From contig NZ_JAKCFI010000005.1 of the NCBI RefSeq assembly GCF_021412625.1, forward strand, positions 434,001-498,000: a DNA stretch of 64,000 nucleotides, in the 5' to 3' direction. Positions 57,571 to 64,000 of the stretch are shown here, one piece after another. The notes below the pieces were generated by a model. It saw only the letters and a list, made by a program, of their open reading frames with translations. It was not told the origin of the DNA and ran no database searches. The stretch is from Myxococcus stipitatus. Its GTDB lineage: Bacteria; Myxococcota; Myxococcia; Myxococcales; Myxococcaceae. The translations under genes and the position numbers were made by a program. Numbering within the stretch: the stretch's first letter is position 1; every line of letters starts with the position of its first letter.

Positions 57571-58464
57571 TCAGCTGACGACGGGCAGTGCGAAGCCCGT
57601 GGCCCCCTGGGTCGCGGGCTTCGTCACGCCCGCCGCCTCGTTCATGCGGCCGGAGCGGAACGGCTCCAGGTCCAACGCCACGAACTTGAACCCCAGCGAC
57701 AGGAACGCGGCGTTGATCCGCTGGCGCACGTCCGCGGACAGGAACCGCTCGTACTCCTCCGCCGCGACCTCCAGCCGGGCGACCTCGCCGTGGTAGCGCA
57801 CCCGGAACTGCCGGAAGCCCAGCTTGCGCAGCTCCGACTCCGCCGCGGCGATCTGCAGCAACCGGTCCCGCGTCACCGCCGTGCCATAGGGGATGCGCGA
57901 CGCCAGGCACGCCATCTGCGGCTTGTCCCACGTGGGCAGCCCGAGCGACTGGCTCCACGCGCGGATCTCCTCCTTCGTCAGCCCCGCCGCCGCCAGCGGC
58001 GACACCACCGCGTGCTCCCGCGCGGCCTTGTGCCCCGGCCGGTGATCCTTGAAGTCGTCCGCGTTGAAGCCGTCCAGCACCACCGCCAGCCCCAGCTCCT
58101 GGCGTCGGGCCTCGCACAGGTCGTACAGCTCCGTCTTGCAGAAGTAGCAGCGGTTGGTGGGGTTGGCCGCGTACTGCGGATTGGCCAGCTCGTTGCTGCT
58201 CACCACCACGTGCCGGGCCCCCAGCCGCTCCGCCAGCGCCCGGGCCTCCTCGGCCTCCTCCGGCGCCACCGAGGCCGACAGCGCCGTGAGCGCCAGCGCC
58301 CGCTCGCCCAGCTCCTCCACCGCCACCTTCAACACGAACGTCGAATCCACCCCGCCGGAGAACGCGACCAGCGCGCTGCCATGGGCCCGCAGCGCCGCGC
58401 GCATGGACTCCAGCTTCGGACGGGACGACTCACACAGGACCTGGATTCGCTCGGGGCTCAACAT
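57571..58464 (-). CDS. larE: LarE-type ATP-dependent sulfurtransferase
   Basis: A 297-residue PP-loop ATPase with SGGVDS at 36-41. LarE adenylates the nickel-pincer precursor of lactate racemase and supplies sulfur. Three cysteines are placed as in [4Fe-4S]-type LarE: Cys106 and Cys109 (RCYFC) and Cys186 (MACLASR), the last matching the sacrificial Cys of single-Cys enzymes. No larA, larB or larC gene is in the window, so it may serve another thiolation. AGGAG lies 7 nt before the ATG. It lies between an APS-kinase-like gene and a barrel gene, all on the minus strand. Confidence 0.9.
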   Translation of the reverse strand: MLSPERIQVLCESSRPKLESMRAALRAHGSALVAFSGGVDSTFVLKVAVEELGERALALTALSASVAPEEAEEARALAERLGARHVVVSSNELANPQYAANPTNRCYFCKTELYDLCEARRQELGLAVVLDGFNADDFKDHRPGHKAAREHAVVSPLAAAGLTKEEIRAWSQSLGLPTWDKPQMACLASRIPYGTAVTRDRLLQIAAAESELRKLGFRQFRVRYHGEVARLEVAAEEYERFLSADVRQRINAAFLSLGFKFVALDLEPFRSGRMNEAAGVTKPATQGATGFALPVVS

Positions 58465-58574
58465 GAGGGCACTCCTAAAACGGAAGGGCCCCGGATTGCA
58501 CGCGCATCGCGCGGCAACCTGGAGCCCCTTCGGACAGTGTAATCACGGGCCCCCGACGAGGCCCGGAGCCCGGC

Positions 58575-59348
58575 TCAGCGCGCCTTGCGCTTCGCGGGCT
58601 TCTTGGCCGCCGCCGCCGGCTTCGCCACGCGGGCCGCCCGGGTCGCCGGACGCGCCTTCGCGCCCTTGTCCGTCTTGGCCGCCTTCGCGCCACCCGAGGC
58701 CTTCGGCGCCGCCTCCGCGCGCCGCGCCTTGGCGTCCGCCTTCTCCGCCTTCTCGCCCTTCTCCGGCAGCGGGTTGGCCTTCATCTTCTTGCCGGTGATG
58801 ATCTTCAGCTCCTCCGTCGACATGTAGCCGAGGTCGAGCAGGGACTGGAAGATCTTCGCCGCGCCCTCCTCCACGGACTCCACGTCAGAGTGGATCGTCA
58901 CCTCGGGCGACGTGGGCGGCTCGTACGGCTCCGTGATGCCGATGAAGTTGGGGATCTCCCCGTTGAGCGCCTTCTTGTAGCGGCCCGTGCTGTCGCGCTC
59001 GATGAGCTTCTCCGTGGGGCAGTCGACGTAGACCTCCACGTACCGGCCGATGCTGCGGCGGTTCTCCTCGCGCTTCGCCTTGTACGGGCTCACGCAGGGC
59101 ACCAGCGCCGCCACGCCGTTGCGGGTCAGCAGATTGGCCACGAACCCCAGGCGCCCCGCGATGGTGTTGCGCTCCTCCTTCGAGTCGCCCAGCCCCGCCC
59201 ACAGCTCATCCGCGAGGTCGCCCTCGTCGAGGATCTCCACATTGCGACCGACCTGCCGGAGCCGCGCCGCGATGTAGGCGGCGGTGGTGCTCTTCCCGGT
59301 ACCAGACATGCCGGTCAGCCAGAGGGTGAATCCAGTGTTGGAGGCCAT
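58575..59348 (-). CDS. APS-kinase-like protein with histone-H1-like tail
   Basis: A 257-residue protein. Residues 1 to about 185 match adenylylsulfate kinase (CysC): P-loop GMSGTGKST near 13-21 and the substrate segment GRYKKALNGEIPNFIG. The conserved DGDNVR motif reads DEGDLAD and the FISPYR motif reads CVSPYK, so APS binding may be altered. Residues about 195-257 are Lys/Ala/Arg-rich with AKK and KPA repeats, like histone H1 tails. Such a tail could bind nucleic acid; it is not part of the family. The ATG at 59348 is preferred. A good promoter lies 78-107 bp upstream, so it is transcribed separately from the sulfur-carrier operon. Confidence 0.87.
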   Translation of the reverse strand: MASNTGFTLWLTGMSGTGKSTTAAYIAARLRQVGRNVEILDEGDLADELWAGLGDSKEERNTIAGRLGFVANLLTRNGVAALVPCVSPYKAKREENRRSIGRYVEVYVDCPTEKLIERDSTGRYKKALNGEIPNFIGITEPYEPPTSPEVTIHSDVESVEEGAAKIFQSLLDLGYMSTEELKIITGKKMKANPLPEKGEKAEKADAKARRAEAAPKASGGAKAAKTDKGAKARPATRAARVAKPAAAAKKPAKRKAR

Positions 59349-59425
59349 AAGGGTTTTCAACTCCCTGCGCCCGGAGCGCTTCTTGCACGTCGCGTTGGGA
59401 CGCCGCAGATCCGAAGATGGCCGTG

Positions 59426-59455
59426 GTTATAGACGAAAACCCACGCACTTGACAA
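59426..59455 (-). promoter_or_regulatory. Promoter of the APS-kinase-like gene
   Basis: On the minus strand TTGTCA (59450-59455) and TATAAC (59426-59431) are 18 bp apart; each matches five of six consensus bases. This is the best promoter match in the window. The predicted leader is about 70 nt. Confidence 0.6.
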
Positions 59456-59486
59456 TTCACACACACCTTTCCGCAGGTGGGGGGAA

Positions 59487-59504
59487 CAGGCAGTCAAGTG
59501 CCTG
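59487..59504 (-). terminator. Hairpin after the sulfur-carrier operon
   Basis: CAGGCA-GTCAAG-TGCCTG lies just past the JAMM-protease stop (59508). It would end the five-gene operon before the APS-kinase promoter. Confidence 0.5.
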
Positions 59505-59507
59505 CCG

Positions 59508-59969
59508 TCACTCGGCTTTTTCGTTCTTGAAATGGTCTTTTCCGACCCGTTGCGCTTGAAAATCTCCGTCCCGCCAGACGTACTCGGACACCGAGCTCAC
59601 ACAGCCTCGGTGTACGGATGCGATGAGGTAGGAAACGTCAGGCAGCAGTGGCTGCCCGTCTGGCGCAGCTAAATCACGGTCCGTCCGAGAAAAAGTCGCA
59701 GGTGCATCCACATGGGAGTGGAAGACGGACACGACCCGCTCTCCCCGCGTCTCGGCCTGCATGCAGAGCGCGAGCCACTCCTCGTCCGCGAAGGCGTACG
59801 CCGTGGCCGGGTGCGGGGAGGCGTTGCGCAGGGGGTGCACGCGCGAGTCACCCGTGGAGGCGGACAGGAGGATGACCCCGCATCCCTCCTCCGGGTAGGT
59901 CGCCTCGAGGTGTCGGAGGACCGCCTCGCGCACGGGCGCGGGCCAGCGTCCACCCGGCCACGGACTCAA
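59508..59969 (-). CDS. JAMM/MPN (Mec-like) metalloprotease
   Basis: A 153-residue zinc protease with the full JAMM signature: Glu28, His84-Ser-His86, Ser94 and Asp97 (HSH-x7-S-x2-D). In mycobacteria the homologous Mec removes cysteine from the CysO carrier after cysteine synthesis; JAMM enzymes also remove ubiquitin. The start is the TTG at 59969, which overlaps the previous stop and has AGGG 5 nt ahead; a GTG at 59999 is an alternative. It is the last gene of the five-gene sulfur-carrier operon and is expected to act on the Gly-Gly carrier. Confidence 0.9.
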   Translation of the reverse strand: MSPWPGGRWPAPVREAVLRHLEATYPEEGCGVILLSASTGDSRVHPLRNASPHPATAYAFADEEWLALCMQAETRGERVVSVFHSHVDAPATFSRTDRDLAAPDGQPLLPDVSYLIASVHRGCVSSVSEYVWRDGDFQAQRVGKDHFKNEKAE

Positions 59970-60607
59970 GGGGTCCCTGGCTCCACCTTCGAGGCGCACC
60001 GGTTGCAGCGACGCAGGGCCATGTCCTCCAGCGCGCCCGGGGCCATCAGCCACACGCCCCCCAGCGACGGCCCGAGCCCCAGCCGCAGCCGCTGGAAGAC
60101 GAGCGCGCCCAGCGCCCCCACGGCCACGCCCAGCGCGCCGTCGGGAGGCGAATCCAGGTGCCGCACCGTCTCCCCGAAGCACCAGAGACAGCCCTCGGGC
60201 CCGCGGTAGACGACGCCCGCGCGCATGCCATCACCACACAGGGCCACCCAGGGAGCCTCGCCGCTCCACGCCGTGGGCAGCTCCGCGACCAGCCCCTCGC
60301 CCCGCCCGGTGGGGGCCGCGTCCGGGTTCAGGGCCGGCACCTCGCGCGCCAGCGTCGTCGTCACCGGCTGGCCCACGTCCCGGGCCGCCACGAGGAAGCC
60401 CGGGGCCCACGGCCCCAGCGTCAACGTCCCCATCCCCGACACCGGCGTTCCCCCGCCCGCGAGGTACGCGGCCGCGGTCATCCCCGCCGCCCCCGTCGCG
60501 TCCACGCGCGCGCCCGCCGACAACAGGGCCTCCTGGCCCCGTCCCCCCACGTCCTTCAGGAGGATCTGCCGTGAATAGCGGAGGATCTGATCTTCACGCA
60601 GGGCCAT
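59966..60607 (-). CDS. Degenerate E1-like (ThiF/MoeB) protein with intact N-terminal arm
   Basis: A 213-residue protein with the E1 N-terminal arm REDQILRYSRQIL (Arg13 matches MoeB Arg14) and VGGRGQEALLSAGARV. The following nucleotide loop, GxGGLG in MoeB, reads GAAGMT, and the acidic and basic ATP-binding residues beyond it are not found. Two CxxC pairs (CLWC, CNRC) remain and could bind zinc. It starts 6 bp after the carrier stop and overlaps the JAMM gene. I infer that it cannot adenylate on its own but may complete the active site of the E1-like protein encoded at 61179-61958. Confidence 0.82.
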   Translation of the reverse strand: MALREDQILRYSRQILLKDVGGRGQEALLSAGARVDATGAAGMTAAAYLAGGGTPVSGMGTLTLGPWAPGFLVAARDVGQPVTTTLAREVPALNPDAAPTGRGEGLVAELPTAWSGEAPWVALCGDGMRAGVVYRGPEGCLWCFGETVRHLDSPPDGALGVAVGALGALVFQRLRLGLGPSLGGVWLMAPGALEDMALRRCNRCASKVEPGTP

Positions 60608-60613
60608 GGCGCC

Positions 60614-60886
60614 TCAGCCTCCCGCCATCGCGGGGATGAGGGTGAGCCGGTCCGCGTCTCGCACCGGCGTGTCCAGATCGGCCAGGGCCCGGATGTCCTC
60701 GTCGTTGAGGAAGACGTTCACGTAGCGCCGCACGGCGCCGCGCTCGTCCAGCAGGCGTGCCCCCAGGCCGGGGTAGCGCGCGTCCAGGTCCTTCAGCACC
60801 TCGCGCACGGTGGCGCCCATGGCCACCACCTCCGCCTGGTTCCGCGTCAGCGCGCGCATCGTCGTGGGAATGCGGATGGTCGCCAT
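60614..60886 (-). CDS. CysO/ThiS/MoaD-family sulfur carrier with Gly-Gly end
   Basis: A 90-residue ubiquitin-like protein ending PAMAGG. The segments RRYVNVFLNDEDIR and DADRLTLIPAMAGG closely match mycobacterial CysO (FVNIYVNDEDVR, SVTILPAVAGG), which carries a C-terminal thiocarboxylate as sulfur donor for cysteine synthesis. The E1-like enzyme in the same operon would activate its end and the JAMM protease would release the product. No cysM is present in the window. It lies 3 bp after the TusA-like gene and 6 bp before the degenerate E1-like gene. Confidence 0.92.
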   Translation of the reverse strand: MATIRIPTTMRALTRNQAEVVAMGATVREVLKDLDARYPGLGARLLDERGAVRRYVNVFLNDEDIRALADLDTPVRDADRLTLIPAMAGG

Positions 60887-60889
60887 GGC

Positions 60890-61189
60890 TCAGCGCCCCT
60901 GCTTGCGGAGCACCAGCCGGTGCGTCCCGTCCGGGCGGGCGTCGAGCGACACGACGACGTGTCCCTCCTCGCTCGCGTTGCGTGGCACGTTCTTCAACGG
61001 CTCCGTCCCCTTCAGGATGATCTCCAGCAGGGCCCCGGCCTCGAGCGACTCCAGCTTCAGCTTGGTGCGCACATAGGTCATGGGGCAGACCTCCCGGGTG
61101 ATGTCCAGCGTCGCGTCCACGGACGCCTCGGGCCCCGCGCCGTGTTCGGCGCCGTCACGGCCCGCCTTGTCGCCCTCGTCAGCGCGCAC
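60890..61189 (-). CDS. TusA-like sulfur-relay protein
   Basis: A 99-residue protein starting at GTG 61189 (GGAGG 6 nt upstream), overlapping the end of the E1-like gene by 11 bp. A short charged N-terminus leads to a TusA fold with DITREVCPMTYVRTKLKLES; the persulfide cysteine sits in CPMT, where TusA has CPxP. The ending GHVVVSLDARPDGTHRLVL fits the last strand. TusA proteins take sulfur from cysteine desulfurases and pass it on, so it is a likely sulfur donor to the carrier in this operon. Confidence 0.88.
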   Translation of the reverse strand: MRADEGDKAGRDGAEHGAGPEASVDATLDITREVCPMTYVRTKLKLESLEAGALLEIILKGTEPLKNVPRNASEEGHVVVSLDARPDGTHRLVLRKQGR

Positions 61190-61958
61190 AGGTCGCCTCC
61201 TCGCCCGCGCCTGCCGGGAAGGGCGGCACGTCTGTGACGAGACAGCCGGGACAGCCCTCCGCCCGGGTGACCCGCACGCGCCGCCCCGCCAGCGCCCCCG
61301 CGTCGAGCACGTGCAGCGTGGACTCGCCCGGAGCGCGCCGGGCGGCCCCCGCGAGCAGCTCCAGCGCCAGCAGCGCCTGCACCGCGCCCACCAACCCCGC
61401 GAGCGACCCGAGCACCCCGGCCTGCGCGCACGTGGGCACCGCGTCCGGCGGCGGGGGCGCCTCGTAGAGGCAGCGCAGACAGGGGCCACCGGGCTCCACC
61501 CGCATGGCCTGCCCCTGCATCCTCAGCACCCCGCCATAGACGAGCGGCACGCCGGTGAGCACCGCCACGTCCGACAGGAAGAACTTCGTCGCCACGCCGT
61601 CGGTCGCGTCGATGACGACGTCATGCGCGCGGAACAGGCCCTCGACGTTGTCCGCGTCCACGCGCTCGGGCACGACGTCCGTCGCGAGCGCGGGGAAGGC
61701 GCGCGCCAACCCCTCCGCCGCGGACTCCGCCTTGTTGCGCCCCACGTCGTCCGGCCGGTGCCACAGCTGGCGGGGGAGGTTCGTGACGTCCACCCGGTCC
61801 GGGTCCGCGAGCGTCAGGTGGCCGACACCCGCCTGCGCGAGCGCCAGCGACGCGGGACAGCCGAGCCCCCCTGCTCCCACCACGAGCACGCGGGCGCGCT
61901 CGATGCGGGAGGCCTGGGGGATGCGGGGGTGGTGGTGCTCTTCGTCGTGGCCGTGCAT
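61179..61958 (-). CDS. E1-like (ThiF/MoeB/MoeZ) adenylating enzyme lacking the N-terminal arm
   Basis: A 259-residue E1-like enzyme that should adenylate the carrier's C-terminal glycine. Nucleotide motif GAGGLG is at 28-33; LTLADPD, NLPRQ, GRNKAESA and VIDATD supply residues matching MoeB Asp62, Arg73, Lys86 and Asp130. A CxxC pair is seen near 170 (CLRC) and another near 240 (CPGC), with PTCAQAGVLG between. The arm that precedes GxGGLG in MoeB (RYNRQ) is missing: the protein starts MHGHDEEHHHPRIPQASR, a His-rich tail. There is no in-frame start upstream that would add it. It is the first gene of the operon. Confidence 0.92.
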   Translation of the reverse strand: MHGHDEEHHHPRIPQASRIERARVLVVGAGGLGCPASLALAQAGVGHLTLADPDRVDVTNLPRQLWHRPDDVGRNKAESAAEGLARAFPALATDVVPERVDADNVEGLFRAHDVVIDATDGVATKFFLSDVAVLTGVPLVYGGVLRMQGQAMRVEPGGPCLRCLYEAPPPPDAVPTCAQAGVLGSLAGLVGAVQALLALELLAGAARRAPGESTLHVLDAGALAGRRVRVTRAEGCPGCLVTDVPPFPAGAGEEATCAR

Positions 61959-62083
61959 CGGATTGCTGCTCCGCGGGGGCGGATGCGAATAACGTACGGT
62001 CCCCTGCGTCGCACCAGGCAACAGTCGGGCGCAGGTGCCCTTCCACCGTCCCGCTTCGCGGCGGACCCCACGTGCCAGGACAT

Positions 62084-62629
62084 ATGAGAAACCTGACCGG
62101 CGTGCTCGTCTTTTCCACCACCCTCCTGCTCGGAGCGGGCTGCCACAAGAACACCGGGGAGAGCTCCGGCCCGGCGGACGCATCGTCCTTCCCTCCCGGC
62201 GCCCAGACCGACGCCTCCCCTCCAGCCCCGCCCGAGGAGGCGCCCGCCGCCACGCCGGACGCCGCCGCCCCGCCCCTCGCCGAGGCCGCGCCCGTCGAAC
62301 CGCGGCCGACGAGCCCTCCTCCCACCCCCGACAAGGGCGCCCAGGAGCCCCCCGGCAAGAACACGGGCTCCCCCGACGCCGCCGCCACCGCAGGGACGAA
62401 GAAGGACAAGGACGCGGGCGTGGACGCCGCGACCCTCGAGTCCTGCGTGGACCGCTGGCTGAAGAAGAAGAACCTCGACGCCTACGGCCACCCGGAGGGC
62501 ACCATGTACGCGGGCGGCACGCCCCTGTTCGACGAGCGCACCGGCGAGTCCACGGACCGGCTGACGTACGTCTTCAACCAGCACCCGGAGGTCCGCAAGG
62601 CCTGCATGGCCCCCCCGCGTCACCGCTGA
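62084..62629 (+). CDS. Lipoprotein with Pro/Ala-rich linker
   Basis: A 181-residue protein with a signal peptide and lipobox ending at Cys20 (LLLGAGC). A long Pro/Ala/Thr-rich linker (about 25-110) is followed by a small charged domain with two cysteines (ESCVDRWLKKKNLDAYGHPEG). The linker would let the domain reach away from the membrane. No family is recognised. AGGA precedes the ATG; a GTG at 62072 is an alternative. It is divergent from the sulfur-carrier operon. Confidence 0.75.
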   Translation: MRNLTGVLVFSTTLLLGAGCHKNTGESSGPADASSFPPGAQTDASPPAPPEEAPAATPDAAAPPLAEAAPVEPRPTSPPPTPDKGAQEPPGKNTGSPDAAATAGTKKDKDAGVDAATLESCVDRWLKKKNLDAYGHPEGTMYAGGTPLFDERTGESTDRLTYVFNQHPEVRKACMAPPRHR

Positions 62630-62726
62630 GGGCCCACGCCGGGCGCCTCTCCCGCCTGCCTGGAGGGGAGGAAGGCCCACCTCGGGATTCCCGGCCCCCC
62701 GGCTGCTCTCGTAAGCTGGGGGGCCC

Positions 62727-64000
62727 ATGGATTCGAATCTCGCCCTCGGCGAGGAAACCCCGGCCAGCAGCGACCTGCGCGCACGCGTGCGCGAGGTGCT
62801 CACGCGCCGCAAGCTGACGGACTCCGTCTCCGCCGAACAGGCCGCCGCGTCCTGGGAGCAGGATCGGTTCGTGGCCCGTGCCCGCGCGCTGTTCTACGCG
62901 CGGATGATGTTCCTCACGCTGGGCCTGCTCATCCTCGCGGTGCCCACGTGGAGCGGCTACTTCGGCCTCACCGGCGCCTTCTCCTTCCTGGGCTACTTCA
63001 CGATGCTGCTCTACAGCGTCGCGAACCTGCTCGTCATCGACCACCCCAGGGCCGGCCGCTGGGTGACGTACACCACGCTGTGCATGGACCTGGTCATCCT
63101 GGTCGTGCTCATCGCCAAGCCCCAGGTGGGCGGCGGCCTGCAGAGCCCGCTGCTCGCCACGCAGCTGCTGTTCACCACCCTCTTCTCCATCCTCTACCCC
63201 AAGCCGCTGGCCATCCTGCCGCCGCTGCTCGCGCTGCCCATCACCACGCGGTTGGACCTGCTGCTCAACCGCTCCGTGACGGCGGTGGAGCTGCTCACGC
63301 TGCTCTGGTACCTGGCGCTCAACTTCATCATCGTCTACGTGCTCGTGTACCTGAACGAGCGCGAGGCCGCCGCCCACCGGGAGGTCGTCGCGCTCCAGGG
63401 AGACCTCAAGGAGCTGGCCGTGGTGGAGGAGCGCAACCGGCTGGCGCGGGAGATCCACGACGGCCTGGGCGCGTCGCTCTCGTCGATGATCATCCAGGCC
63501 GAGTTCATCATGAACCTGGCGCGCGAGGAGGGCCTGCGCTCGGAGATCCGCGAGCTGAAGGCCACCGCCGAGGAGTCCATCGAGGAGCTGCGCCGCTCGC
63601 TGCGGATGATGCGCGAGGACTTCGAGCTGTCCCAGGGGTTGGAGGACTACGCCAAGACGTTCAACGACCGCACCGGCCTGCCCGTGCGCTTCGAGCGCAC
63701 CGGCAGCCAGCGCAAGCTGTCGCCGGACGCGCAGCTCGCCCTCTTCCGCATCCTGCAGGAGTGCCTCTCCAACGCGGTGAAGCACGCCCAGGCCCGCACC
63801 GTCCAGGTGCGGCTCGACTACACCGAGGATCGCGTGCACCTCATCGTCCAGGACGACGGCAAGGGGTTCGACCCCCAGAACACGCCGCGCGGACACTACG
63901 GCCTTCTGAACATGCGCGAGCGCGCCATGAAGCTCGGCGGCCAGCTCATCGTGGACTCGTCACCGGGCAATGGCGCCCAGGTGGCCTTCTCCCTCCCCTG
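62727..64000 (+). CDS. NarL-type (HisKA_3) membrane histidine kinase, partial
   Basis: The gene begins at ATG 62727 and is still open at the window's end, with 424 full codons here. Five or six hydrophobic segments (about residues 60-220) form a membrane sensor. The dimerisation domain has EERNRLAREIHDGLG with the phosphorylated His near 245, and the ATPase domain has QECLSNAVKHAQ and DDGKGFD, followed by YGLLNMRERA. The kinase would pair with a LuxR-type response regulator, probably just beyond the window. The missing end is short, since the ATPase domain is nearly complete. Confidence 0.9.
   Translation, partial: MDSNLALGEETPASSDLRARVREVLTRRKLTDSVSAEQAAASWEQDRFVARARALFYARMMFLTLGLLILAVPTWSGYFGLTGAFSFLGYFTMLLYSVANLLVIDHPRAGRWVTYTTLCMDLVILVVLIAKPQVGGGLQSPLLATQLLFTTLFSILYPKPLAILPPLLALPITTRLDLLLNRSVTAVELLTLLWYLALNFIIVYVLVYLNEREAAAHREVVALQGDLKELAVVEERNRLAREIHDGLGASLSSMIIQAEFIMNLAREEGLRSEIRELKATAEESIEELRRSLRMMREDFELSQGLEDYAKTFNDRTGLPVRFERTGSQRKLSPDAQLALFRILQECLSNAVKHAQARTVQVRLDYTEDRVHLIVQDDGKGFDPQNTPRGHYGLLNMRERAMKLGGQLIVDSSPGNGAQVAFSLP

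Overview
The window is high-GC DNA with strong third-position G/C, dense packing and many 4-bp ATGA stop/start overlaps. Its gene content is typical of a myxobacterium of the Myxococcaceae (Myxococcus/Corallococcus/Archangium relatives): a phosphofructokinase paired with a Pkn4-type Ser/Thr kinase, several sigma-54 activators, multidomain kinase/cyclase and kinase/histidine-kinase proteins, an AgmX/GltJ-like GYF/TonB protein, and many lipoproteins. I see no rRNA, tRNA, CRISPR array, insertion sequence or prophage. It reads as ordinary chromosome. Gene assignments rest on motifs read by eye, not on database searches.

Layout. 1-6.35 kb: gene end, pfk-pkn4, an exported coiled-coil protein and an FHA-GAF sigma-54 activator. 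6.4-11.3 kb: lipoproteins, a TPR membrane protein, a beta-barrel and a 51-residue protein. 11.4-17.3 kb: mutL, an SDR-acyltransferase pair and an FHA-GGDEF cyclase. 17.4-24.8 kb: a large lipoprotein, a DUF721 protein, a CAP-domain protein, a Cys-rich small protein and a lytic transglycosylase. 24.85-27.6 kb: accA-hisC-cmk. 28.5-34.6 kb: a tandem Get3/ArsA ATPase, a histidine kinase/NtrC-type regulator pair, a dCMP deaminase and a protease lipoprotein. 34.7-38.8 kb: divergent prkA and a lid-less Hsp70. 38.9-52.5 kb: a kinase-receiver-adenylate cyclase fusion, a carotenoid oxygenase, an FG-GAP protein, a CrtI-like desaturase and a 1772-residue pseudokinase/ATPase/histidine kinase. 52.6-57.4 kb: clpX, two conserved proteins, truA, a ribbon-helix-helix gene and a beta-barrel. 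57.5-62 kb: a sulfur-transfer region. 62-64 kb: a lipoprotein and a histidine kinase that runs off the end.

The most interesting region is 57.5-62 kb. One minus-strand operon (61958 to 59508) encodes an E1-like ThiF/MoeB enzyme, a TusA-like protein, a CysO/ThiS-type sulfur carrier ending in Gly-Gly, a second degenerate E1-like protein and a JAMM (Mec/JAB) protease. The two E1-like proteins look complementary. The first keeps the nucleotide-binding residues but lacks the N-terminal RYxRQ arm that supplies the arginine finger in MoeB. The second keeps that arm but has lost the nucleotide-binding loop. This suggests an obligate heterodimeric activating enzyme, resembling in layout the heterodimeric E1s of eukaryotic ubiquitin-like systems. 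An APS-kinase-like protein with a histone-H1-like tail and a three-cysteine LarE sulfurtransferase lie next to it, so the whole stretch has a sulfur theme.
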